From positions 1 to 64,000 of the IMG/VR virus record IMGVR_UViG_3300005613_000027: a stretch of 64,000 bases of DNA, one strand, 5' to 3'. The notes under the pieces were generated by a model. The model ran no database searches. It was not told the DNA's origin and was given only the letters and a program-made list of their open reading frames with translations. This document shows, one piece after another, positions 57,458-64,000 of the stretch. The DNA comes from a virus. Numbering within the stretch: position 1 is the stretch's first letter; each line of letters opens with the position of its first letter. The translations under genes were made by a program, and so were the position numbers.

Positions 57458-58756
57458 TTATTTGTAAGCAAGCATATGGTTTTCACCTGCTACAGTTTGA
57501 CCTACTACCCAATCAGTCAAAGCTCCTACTTGTACAGGAGAAGATCTGTGGTTAGTATCTCCTATACCTAATTCACCTTGGTTATTCCATCCCCAACCCC
57601 ACAAAGTACTGTCTGTTTTGATTGCATAGACAGAAACACCTCCACTATTAGCAATAGGCGCTAGCCAATCCGTTAAAGCTCCTACTTGTGTTGGAGATGA
57701 GCGTCGTGTTAAATCACCTTGACCTAATATCCCAAAACCAGCCCCGCCCCAAGACCACAATGTTCCATTTGTTTTGGTACCAAAACTAGCTGCAACAGCA
57801 CAACTTATATAATTCCAATTAGTATCAGAACCTACTTGTACTGGAGACGATCTGTGAATTTCATCCCCCAAACCCAAACAACCGCCGCCATTTCCACCTA
57901 CTGCCCATAATTGACCATTAGTTTTTATAAACATACCGTATCTAGCTCCAGCAGCTATTTTACTATAATTATTTCCAACTAGAACTGGAGATGAGTAACC
58001 TGTTATATTATTCTGACCTAATTGACCTAAATAATTTTGTCCCCAACCATAGAGAAGATTTACATTTGTTAAAGCGTATGTAAATCCAGGACCAAGAGCC
58101 AAACTTTGCCAATAAGTTTCAGATCCTACTTGCACTGGAGAAGAGCGATGTGTAACATCTTCTAAACCTAATTGCCCATAAGTATTATCTCCCCAAGCCC
58201 AAATTGTTCCGTCTGTCTTGATTCCAACAGTAAAATCATTACCACAAGCTACATCTAACCAATTAGTATCAGACCCTATTTGAACTGGCGAAGAGCGCCT
58301 AAAAGGATCGGTTTCACCATTACCTAATTGACCGCTGCCATTATAACCCCAAGCCCATAATTCACCATCACTTGTAACTACCATAGTATGACATTCACCA
58401 CCAGCTAATTCACTTGAGCTTCTGTCAAAACCAACCTGTACTGGAGACGAGCGCGGTATAACATCTTCTAAACCTAACTGTCCTTGTATATTATAACCCC
58501 AAGTCCACAAAGGATTAGGTATTATATATTCAGTAGGATTTATGGTATGTCCTTGAACCCACCCATCACGCACTCTACGACCAAGAACAAGCTTCTCTGT
58601 ATTTGTTAAACCTGTCAACTCATAATCTCTGTATCCAGATGCTCCCGAAGTACCAGAAAAAACAGTATTGTCTTCTATTGTATAATCATTTTTATCTATT
58701 ACAATAACTCTACATGTATGATTGTGACTTATAAATCCTGATATCTTATATGGCAT
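57458..58756 (-). CDS. RCC1-propeller adhesin with PYKISG anchor, intact
   Basis: This 432-residue protein has an anchor at residues 1-75 (MPYKISGFISHNHTCRVIVI, DYTIEDNTVFSG), then seven RCC1 blades, each with LWxWGxNxxGQLGxGD and RSSPVQVGxxTxW (for example LWAWGYNGSGQLGNGE). Seven blades is the canonical RCC1 number, so a closed propeller is expected. It is a likely virion receptor-binding protein. Its start overlaps the stop of methionine aminopeptidase by 11 bases. Confidence 0.85.
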   Translation of the reverse strand: MPYKISGFISHNHTCRVIVIDKNDYTIEDNTVFSGTSGASGYRDYELTGLTNTEKLVLGRRVRDGWVQGHTINPTEYIIPNPLWTWGYNIQGQLGLEDVIPRSSPVQVGFDRSSSELAGGECHTMVVTSDGELWAWGYNGSGQLGNGETDPFRRSSPVQIGSDTNWLDVACGNDFTVGIKTDGTIWAWGDNTYGQLGLEDVTHRSSPVQVGSETYWQSLALGPGFTYALTNVNLLYGWGQNYLGQLGQNNITGYSSPVLVGNNYSKIAAGARYGMFIKTNGQLWAVGGNGGGCLGLGDEIHRSSPVQVGSDTNWNYISCAVAASFGTKTNGTLWSWGGAGFGILGQGDLTRRSSPTQVGALTDWLAPIANSGGVSVYAIKTDSTLWGWGWNNQGELGIGDTNHRSSPVQVGALTDWVVGQTVAGENHMLAYK

Positions 58757-59510
58757 TTTTACTCTCCTTTGTAGTTAATATTATATGATTTTTTTCTGTA
58801 ACGGCAACAGTGTGTTCAAACTGTGCTACACAACTTCCGTCTTTTGTTCTTGCATCCCAACAACCATTTGGATGTATTACTTCATAACTACCAGCTGAAA
58901 TGATGGGTTCTATTGCAATAACCATTCCCTCTTTTAACATTATACCTTCATTTGCTTTTCCATAATTAAATACACTAGGCTCTTCATGTAGGTCTCTACC
59001 TATACCATGACCAGTATAAGCCCGTACAGGGTTAAATGAGGCCGCCTCAGCGGTTATTTGAATGGTGTTTGATATATCACCTATTCTGTTTCCAGGAATT
59101 GCTTTTTCAATAGCTTTATTTAAACACCTCTCGGTAATTCGCATAAGATTTGCTTTTTTTAAAGAAATTTTTCCCACCCCCGCAGTAAATGCAGCGTCGC
59201 CACACCAACCATTATAAATAGCGCCATAATCTATAGTTATAATATCACCTTCTTCTAGTCTTCTTTCACTAGGAAATCCATGAACTATTTGATCGTTTAC
59301 AGAAGCACAAATTGTAAATGGATATCCATTATAACCAAGAAATGCTGGTTTTGCTTTGTGTAAACGTGTTAGTTCATTTGCAAAATGGTTCAAACTTAAA
59401 GTTGTAACACCAACATCTATAGAATGTTTTAATTCATTTAACACATCTGCTACTATCCAACAAGCATCTTTAATTCTTTTTATTTCTTCTTTAGTTTTAA
59501 GTATTATCAC
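58746..59510 (-). CDS. map: Methionine aminopeptidase type I
   Basis: This 254-residue enzyme has all five metal ligands: D94 and D105 in TIDYGAIYNGWCGDAAF, H168 in GHGIG, E201 in AIEPIIS, E232 in FEHTVAV. The substrate His lies in QIVHGFP (H77). It removes the initiator Met from newly made proteins. It is unusual in phages, though some large phages carry Map or peptide deformylase. It lies between two adhesin-type genes. Confidence 0.95.
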   Translation of the reverse strand: MIILKTKEEIKRIKDACWIVADVLNELKHSIDVGVTTLSLNHFANELTRLHKAKPAFLGYNGYPFTICASVNDQIVHGFPSERRLEEGDIITIDYGAIYNGWCGDAAFTAGVGKISLKKANLMRITERCLNKAIEKAIPGNRIGDISNTIQITAEAASFNPVRAYTGHGIGRDLHEEPSVFNYGKANEGIMLKEGMVIAIEPIISAGSYEVIHPNGCWDARTKDGSCVAQFEHTVAVTEKNHIILTTKESKNAI

Positions 59511-59513
59511 TCT

Positions 59514-59726
59514 TTAGCCTCCACGTTGTTTATATGCTCTTTGGACAGCTTCCTCAGTTTTTTCACCTTCTATTTTTTTGGCTTTTTTAAGCCTTTTAAT
59601 TTGTGCATTAATCATATCTGCATTTCTTCCTGGAAGTAATTCCATTAATTCTTTTATCGTTGCATTTTCATAATTATTTGCTAATGTTTGTTTTTCAGTA
59701 TAAGTCCACCTTCTCCTTCGAGCCAT
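59514..59726 (-). CDS. SANT/Myb-like small DNA-binding protein
   Basis: This 70-residue protein starts MARRRRWTYTEKQTLANNYE. A basic first helix is followed by a SANT or Myb-type layout (W-T-x-x-E, then NATIKELMELLPGRNADMIN, AQIKRLKKAKKI), typical of phage and host transcription regulators. It stands one gene upstream of Map. Its target is unknown. Confidence 0.7.
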   Translation of the reverse strand: MARRRRWTYTEKQTLANNYENATIKELMELLPGRNADMINAQIKRLKKAKKIEGEKTEEAVQRAYKQRGG

Positions 59727-59752
59727 AATTCACACCTCCCCCTGTAATTTTA

Positions 59753-60268
59753 TTATTTTAAAGCCGAAACGTGATACTGACCACCAGTAATACTACTCCA
59801 ATCAGTTAGAGAGCCAACTTGAACAGGTGAAGAATAATTTGTTTGGTTACCTAAACCTAGTTGACCGCTGCCATTATAACCCCAAGACCAAAGAGTTTTA
59901 TCAGTTTTGGTTGTCATAGTGTGAAATTCACCACAAGCAATATTTTCCCAAGCAGTCAAGGCCCCAACTTGTACTGGTGAAGAGCGGGCGGTTATATCTT
60001 CTTGACCTAATTCACCATAGTCATTACGCCCCCACATCCAAATTTCTAAACCAGGCGGCGCATAAAATTCTGATGTAACATTTCCAAACCCAAGCATCTC
60101 TCCTTCAGCAGACCTTGCTACTACAGTCTTGGTTCCAACTTCAAGACCTGTTATTTCATAACTACCTGAGCCAGATATAACTGTATTATCTTCAACAGAC
60201 CAATCTGATTCTTTGACAGTTATAATTCTAGCGGTTTCTGATTTAGTTCCTGATATTTTATAAGGCAT
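59753..60268 (-). CDS. Short RCC1 adhesin with only two blades
   Basis: In this 171-residue protein the anchor is complete (MPYKISGTKSETARIITVKE, TVISGSGSYEITGLEVG, LGFGNVTS). Only two RCC1 blades follow (IWMWGRNDYGELGQED with RSSPVQVGALTAW; LWSWGYNGSGQLGLGN with YSSPVQVGSLTDW), then a normal blade end, HVSALK. This looks like a propeller shortened by recombination between blades, or a small oligomer-forming member. Reading is uninterrupted. Confidence 0.8.
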   Translation of the reverse strand: MPYKISGTKSETARIITVKESDWSVEDNTVISGSGSYEITGLEVGTKTVVARSAEGEMLGFGNVTSEFYAPPGLEIWMWGRNDYGELGQEDITARSSPVQVGALTAWENIACGEFHTMTTKTDKTLWSWGYNGSGQLGLGNQTNYSSPVQVGSLTDWSSITGGQYHVSALK

Positions 60269-60448
60269 TTATTCCTCCAATTGATCATCTAAGTAATCTT
60301 CCATAGATGATTTAACTTTTGCTCTTTTTGTAAACTCTTTCATTAATTCTAAAATCTCTTTATCAACAGATCCTTCCTCCATTAATTTATTAATACCATT
60401 CAAAATATCTTTTTTTCTTTGCTTCCAAATATCATCATAGTTAGCCAT
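60269..60448 (-). CDS. 59-residue helical acidic protein
   Basis: This protein reads MANYDDIWKQRKKDILNGIN, EILELMKEFTKRAKVKSS and DDQLEE. Its stop lies directly before the adhesin ATG with no gap. The ATG has GGAGAGGTG upstream. Overall it is helical and charged. It could be a translation-coupled partner of the two-blade adhesin. Its family is unknown. Confidence 0.6.
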   Translation of the reverse strand: MANYDDIWKQRKKDILNGINKLMEEGSVDKEILELMKEFTKRAKVKSSMEDYLDDQLEE

Positions 60449-60526
60449 AATACACCTCTCCGATAATTATTTTTTAACTTTCCTATTTATATATTTAGCG
60501 GATGTCTCCGCACTATTAACTATGAT

Positions 60527-60868
60527 TTATTCTTCATAACACATTGGGCATCTATAAAAAAATATAATACTCTCCCAAGGTGGATAATATTTACAAGCTC
60601 TGCTTTTCATTAACCATTGAGAACTGTTACATGTTAAACAATAAAATAATAACCAGTCTTCTTCATACAATGCCGTTGCGCATTCTTCACATATTGGTAT
60701 TTCTAATAAAATTTCTGGCCAATCTCCCCTCATATCTCCTAAATGTTGACATAAATAATCAACTGCCTGTGGGGGTTTTACGTCTTTTCCGTGATTTAAG
60801 TGACATTTTTCGTTTACCAGGGCCGCCGCTGCCGTTATTTCGTGCAATAATCTGTCGAACTGTTCCAT
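60527..60868 (-). CDS. Zinc-binding phage protein with two Cys pairs
   Basis: This 113-residue protein starts MEQFDRLLHEITAAAALVNE, GDVKPPQ-type front with DYLCQHLG, and then CEECATALYEEDWLLFYCLTCNSSQWL, RACKYYPPW and YRCPMCYEE. The CEEC...CLTC pattern recurs in small phage proteins. GAGGAG lies 7 bases ahead of the ATG. Its frame overlaps the previous gene by 110 bases. Its role is unknown. Confidence 0.65.
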   Translation of the reverse strand: MEQFDRLLHEITAAAALVNEKCHLNHGKDVKPPQAVDYLCQHLGDMRGDWPEILLEIPICEECATALYEEDWLLFYCLTCNSSQWLMKSRACKYYPPWESIIFFYRCPMCYEE

Positions 60869-60980
60869 TTATTTTCTCCTCAGCCACTTTTCTTCTTATC
60901 CTATTTAACTGATCAAACTGTTTACCAAAAAATTTACTTTTTTCTTCTAAATATACCAGATCATCAGTTTTTTCCCACAT
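60759..60980 (-). CDS. Small basic protein overlapping the zinc gene
   Basis: This 73-residue frame reads MWEKTDDLVYLEEKSKFFGK, with a helical front and a very basic, Gly- and Lys-rich end (GSGGPGKRKMSLKSRKRRK). It overlaps the zinc-protein gene by 110 bases in another frame. The front region before the overlap, and the following tail, look protein-like. It could be a nucleic-acid-binding peptide. The long overlap lowers confidence. Confidence 0.45.
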   Translation of the reverse strand: MWEKTDDLVYLEEKSKFFGKQFDQLNRIRRKVAEEKINGTVRQIIARNNGSGGPGKRKMSLKSRKRRKTPTGS

Positions 60981-60990
60981 TTTTCCCCTT

Positions 60991-61272
60991 TCACGGTGGA
61001 TCTTCCTTTAAATCTTTACTGACCCACTTTTTTGCTTGGTTTAATGTACAAATTTTTGATTTTTCCGATTCTCTAACTATCCAATGGATCTCTCCATTGA
61101 TGTATATTCTATGCAATAAAATACCATAAATATTATTAGGTATCCGATCTAATACACTTTCTGTTATTGGATACCAAAAACGATTTTTGCTCGTAAGAAT
61201 TTCTTTAGAATTTTCTAGTTTCTTTCCTTCCATGTTGTAAATACCATATCTTTTATGTATGGTTTTTTTCAT
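60991..61272 (-). CDS. Hypothetical small alpha/beta protein
   Basis: This 93-residue protein starts MKKTIHKRYGIYNMEGKKLE and is basic at the front. It has a beta hairpin (YGILLHRIYINGEIHWIVR) and ends TLNQAKKWVSKDLKEDPP. It lies downstream of an adhesin gene (30-base gap). No family is recognised. Confidence 0.5.
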   Translation of the reverse strand: MKKTIHKRYGIYNMEGKKLENSKEILTSKNRFWYPITESVLDRIPNNIYGILLHRIYINGEIHWIVRESEKSKICTLNQAKKWVSKDLKEDPP

Positions 61273-61302
61273 AGTTATTAGACATTAGTTGTTATTTAAC
61301 GT

Positions 61303-62367
61303 TTATCCTAATCCACCATGCCCATTGGAACAGGCTGCCAAACCCTCACTTCTAGTCAGAGTTAAATCACCAAAATCGGCCGCACTGCCAGTGGTAGCTA
61401 TTGTAACATAATCCATAACATTAGTATTAGAACATCCTGCAAAAACTGCTCTAGTATTATTTGAACACCCAGCAACGTAACTTCTATCAGTAGTTAATTC
61501 ACCAAAATTAGTTGCACTTCCTGGTGTGGCTATAGTAATATATTGAATATCACTGTATCCTGCGTGTGCTCCACCAGCAAACAACCCTCTGGTAGATGAC
61601 GATGCTGCACCATTATGCCGTCTTTCCGCTATAGTACCAAAACTAGTAGCATTACCAGTTGTTGCTATTGTAACATATTCTGTGTATCCTTGTGAATCCC
61701 AAGTAGTTCCGAGATTAAATACTGCCCTAGTTGGTGAGGACACCCCATCTCCATATGAACCGCTATGAAGTAAATCTCCAAAAGTACTAGCATCGCCTGT
61801 GGTAGCAATTGTTATATATTCAATAGCATTTCTAGGTGAATCATGCCCTGCAGCAAACAATCCTCTAGTAGAATTACTTGCTCCTTTACACCCATAGTAA
61901 TGAGTTATAGATAAATTTCCAAAACTGGAAGCATTGCTTGGTGTAGAGATAGTTACGTGCTCCATTGCTCTACAAGATTCCCCAGAGCCCCCGCCAAAAA
62001 CAGCTCTTTCTGTAGAAGACACTGCACCAAAGCCAAATCTTGCTAATATCAAATCGCCAAAGTCAGTAGCGTCCCCAGTTGAGGTAATATTTATATATTC
62101 TATTATATTAACACTGGAATACCCTCCGGCAAACAATCCCCTGTCACCAGGAGGTGGCATATATGAAATAGGATCTACATATCCATAAGATATTGCCTCA
62201 CCTGCTGTTGTTCTTGAAATAACCGATTTGTAGCCAGAATTTAAACCTGTAATTTCAAAACTACCTGATCCTGATACTACTGTATTGGATTCTATAGACC
62301 AATCACTCTCATTAACAACAATTATTCTTGCTGTTTCACTTTTAGTTCCTGATATTTTATATGGTAT
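61303..62367 (-). CDS. FAGG-repeat adhesin with PYKISG anchor, apparent ATA start
   Basis: This protein has about 354 residues. The first ATG in frame (62160) falls in the linker and would delete the anchor. The open frame upstream reads PYKISGTKSETARIIVVNES, DWSIESNTVVSGSGSFEI and GYVDPISY, matching the other paralogs. The codon at their Met is ATA (62367-62365), in a TAATA overlap with the previous stop, like the TAATG couplings elsewhere. Six FAGG-type repeats follow (RGLFAGGYSSVNIIEYINIT, ATDFGDL). It is likely a receptor-binding propeller with weak or altered initiation. Confidence 0.75.
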   Translation of the reverse strand: MPYKISGTKSETARIIVVNESDWSIESNTVVSGSGSFEITGLNSGYKSVISRTTAGEAISYGYVDPISYMPPPGDRGLFAGGYSSVNIIEYINITSTGDATDFGDLILARFGFGAVSSTERAVFGGGSGESCRAMEHVTISTPSNASSFGNLSITHYYGCKGASNSTRGLFAAGHDSPRNAIEYITIATTGDASTFGDLLHSGSYGDGVSSPTRAVFNLGTTWDSQGYTEYVTIATTGNATSFGTIAERRHNGAASSSTRGLFAGGAHAGYSDIQYITIATPGSATNFGELTTDRSYVAGCSNNTRAVFAGCSNTNVMDYVTIATTGSAADFGDLTLTRSEGLAACSNGHGGLG

Positions 62368-62786
62368 TATTTTTTACTCCTTTTCTCTTTTTGTTGACGG
62401 GCTAAAAAATCTGTTATTGTATGCGTGCCGTCCTCAATCTCTTCTAATTTTTTTGTATTAACAGTGCCCATACCATTACCCCTAAGGACACACATAACTA
62501 ATTGTTGTAATACCTCTTTAATAGTTTTTACTTCTCTAATTTGTTCTAATATTCTTGACGCAGCTGAAGCTTTCGTCTCTTGTGAAACCGTAACAAGATC
62601 GACTAGTTCCTCGTGGTATTCTTGAAATCTTGCTGCTGCTTCCCTTCTATCTTTCCGTTGTAACTTTATTAAATATATTATAAAAAACCCTTCAAATATA
62701 GCCACTGCCCATCCTCCGTAAATTTTACAGAATTCTCCTATCGCGTTTAGATAATCTATATCTAAAACTGGATGTGGTGCAGCCAT
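62367..62786 (-). CDS. Single-span membrane protein with cytoplasmic helix
   Basis: This protein has about 139 residues and starts MAAPHPVLDIDYLNAIGEFC at 62786, with AAAGGAG 10 bases ahead. One hydrophobic segment (YGGWAVAIFEGFFIIYLIKL, residues ~20-39) is followed by charged helices (RREAAARFQEYHEELVDLVT). The C-terminus is basic (FLARQQKEKRSKK). Its stop overlaps the ATA start of the next gene. It may be holin-like or a membrane tether. Confidence 0.55.
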   Translation of the reverse strand: MAAPHPVLDIDYLNAIGEFCKIYGGWAVAIFEGFFIIYLIKLQRKDRREAAARFQEYHEELVDLVTVSQETKASAASRILEQIREVKTIKEVLQQLVMCVLRGNGMGTVNTKKLEEIEDGTHTITDFLARQQKEKRSKK

Positions 62787-62854
62787 TTTTTTATTTCTCC
62801 TTTCCACAAAATTTAGAGAACAGCTGTTCCCTTAACTTTAATATGGTTAGTTTA

Positions 62855-63418
62855 TTATCTTTTACATATTGGAGCAGTTAAAATCATAGTACCACCAGTT
62901 CTTCCATTTTTAAACTTATGCCTTACTATACCGATACCCAACTCTATCATGTCTGTGTTTAACATTCTACCATCAGGAAGTCTTGCCATTCTGGCTCCAC
63001 AAGTCGGATGAATCCAATACTCCCATTTTTTCATTCTCTGATGTCTTTTTATAGCTATTTTCCAATAGTTAACTATATCTTCTATTACCTGTAATTTATC
63101 TTCGTATGATAATCTTTTATAATTACAATGACCCATGACATGTTTAGTAATCTGGTCTCTATTAGGTGGTATAAAGGTGTCTAGAACTTTAGGATATGGT
63201 ACTCTATGCTCCCTTATCCACTTTTCTATATTCTCTTTATAAACCCTACCATCTTTTTTTATAATAAAATGTGTCGCTGTTTGTTTTTTGACAAAACCAA
63301 GTATATAACGAGCATCTGGTGCTGACTGCCCGTCAATTGCTGCAGCTATAGATTGCGTACCAAATACAATTGCTAATCCAAACATTAAAATAAATATGTA
63401 ATTCAATAATTTTTTCAT
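62855..63418 (-). CDS. Exported protein with signal peptide
   Basis: This 187-residue protein has a classical signal peptide at residues 1-27 (MKKLLNYIFILMFGLAIVFG, SIAAA). The mature part is basic and mixed (FVKKQTATHFIIKKDGRVYK, WEYWIHPTCGARMARLPDG). There is a possible disulfide pair (CGAR and the final ICKR). It likely acts in the periplasm or cell wall, perhaps in exclusion or wall modification. Its start is overlapped by the previous stop by four bases. Confidence 0.65.
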   Translation of the reverse strand: MKKLLNYIFILMFGLAIVFGTQSIAAAIDGQSAPDARYILGFVKKQTATHFIIKKDGRVYKENIEKWIREHRVPYPKVLDTFIPPNRDQITKHVMGHCNYKRLSYEDKLQVIEDIVNYWKIAIKRHQRMKKWEYWIHPTCGARMARLPDGRMLNTDMIELGIGIVRHKFKNGRTGGTMILTAPICKR

Positions 63419-63744
63419 TCTAATCCCTCACGTCTTAGTATATCAAGTAATAACAATTCTACTACCAATCTAGATGCAATTATACCTGTCATTTTGGTCA
63501 TTAATTCCTCCATATCTAAATAAGTTACATCTCCTGTCCGTGTCATCATTAAATCTAATTCTTCAAAAACTCTATCTATATAATCTTTATATATTTCAAT
63601 AAAATGATCAATCATCTCTTCTAATCGCTCATTAGAAATTTTGGTTTCTAGATTATATGATCTTATATAAGATTTAAATATACTATTAATAGAATCACGT
63701 AATAGTATTTTACGAGTATATTTTAATAAGCTGTCATCAGGCAT
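63415..63744 (-). CDS. Small helical hypothetical protein
   Basis: This 109-residue protein is helical (KYTRKILLRDSINSIFKSYI, MIDHFIEIYKDYIDRVFEEL). It overlaps the exported protein gene by four bases and is thus likely co-translated. No motif is recognised. Confidence 0.5.
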   Translation of the reverse strand: MPDDSLLKYTRKILLRDSINSIFKSYIRSYNLETKISNERLEEMIDHFIEIYKDYIDRVFEELDLMMTRTGDVTYLDMEELMTKMTGIIASRLVVELLLLDILRREGLE

Positions 63745-63752
63745 GTTTCCTC

Positions 63753-64000
63753 CTATCCAGAGGCAGTAGTTCCTATAATTATGGATTTATACTCATCACT
63801 AATGTCTTGTGTAGGATGTATATAAAGATCTAGAAAAAGCACATCATAAACATCTTGATTGTTTATGGAGTATCCCGCTTCTAGTAATTCTTGTTCTGTT
63901 AAATCCACTGCATTCTCGGGTGATCCAGCTAAAGCAATAGCTCGACCATTGTCCCCTGCAAGCAATTCAAATTCTATATCAAATACGGTTGGCGCACCAT
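63753..64000 (-). CDS. Partial protein, cut by the right edge
   Basis: The open frame enters from the right edge (GAPTVFDIEFELLAGDNGRA) and ends after DEYKSIIIGTTASG. A TTG at 63965 could be read as a start, but the frame stays open to the edge, so the true start lies outside. It is an acidic, mixed alpha/beta C-terminus (DLTEQELLEAGYSINNQDVY). No family is recognised from the fragment. Confidence 0.6.
   Translation of the reverse strand, partial: GAPTVFDIEFELLAGDNGRAIALAGSPENAVDLTEQELLEAGYSINNQDVYDVLFLDLYIHPTQDISDEYKSIIIGTTASG

Noticed and set aside
1-64000. CRISPR arrays, tRNA genes and rRNA genes
   Set aside because: No regular short repeats with unique spacers and no cloverleaf-like sequences were noticed in the gaps. 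A tRNA scan was not possible, so a missed one inside a gene cannot be fully excluded.

Overview
This window is one continuous stretch of a large tailed double-stranded DNA phage (class Caudoviricetes). Every gene I could support is on the minus strand, so transcription runs from high to low coordinates. The DNA is A+T-rich and genes are tightly packed, often overlapping by 1-4 bases or as TAATG, with strong AGGAGG-type ribosome binding sites. The two edges cut through genes. A large terminase, portal, candidate prohead protease, scaffold, capsid protein and tail tube protein identify it as phage. A tail tube protein without any sheath suggests a long non-contractile tail. The host is not identifiable. 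A phage protein ending in an outer-membrane-like C-terminal phenylalanine hints weakly at a Gram-negative host.

Layout in transcription order. (1) 64000-51984: small unknown genes and five paralogous adhesin-like genes. The paralogs share a ~70-residue N-terminal domain beginning PYKISG, followed by either RCC1-type or FAGG-type propeller repeats. Between them lie methionine aminopeptidase, a winged-helix protein, a glycosyltransferase and a methyltransferase. One paralog is frameshifted by an exact 40-bp tandem duplication, one starts at ATA, and one has only two blades. (2) 51943-43925: ClpP-like protease, a long coiled-coil protein beside an actin-like ATPase, M15 peptidase, small membrane protein, cold-shock protein, a gene between 18-bp inverted repeats, deoxynucleoside monophosphate kinase and an HD hydrolase. 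(3) 43922-27371: DNA packaging and head genes: candidate small terminase, TerL, portal, protease, decoration proteins, scaffold and major capsid protein. The capsid gene is split by a group I intron carrying a LAGLIDADG endonuclease. (4) 27301-7527: about 20 kb of fibre- and decoration-like proteins with Ig-like, LamG-like, collagen-like and PKD-like domains. A permuted NlpC/P60-type protein and a metallophosphoesterase sit inside this block. (5) 6829-1: head-tail connector candidates, a duplicated tail tube protein, and small genes where tail assembly chaperones normally lie.

Selfish DNA is dense. I count a GIY-YIG gene, two intact HNH genes of one family, a zinc-finger HNH gene, a PD-(D/E)XK-type homing endonuclease, the LAGLIDADG intron, an intact IS200/IS605-type tnpB lying between two ends of a broken HNH gene, and a short remnant resembling the start of AP2/HNH genes.

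The observations most worth checking are the modular adhesin family and its three lesions (40-bp frameshifting duplication, ATA start, two-blade member), the fibre gene whose only plausible start is ATC, and the nested tnpB/HNH locus.
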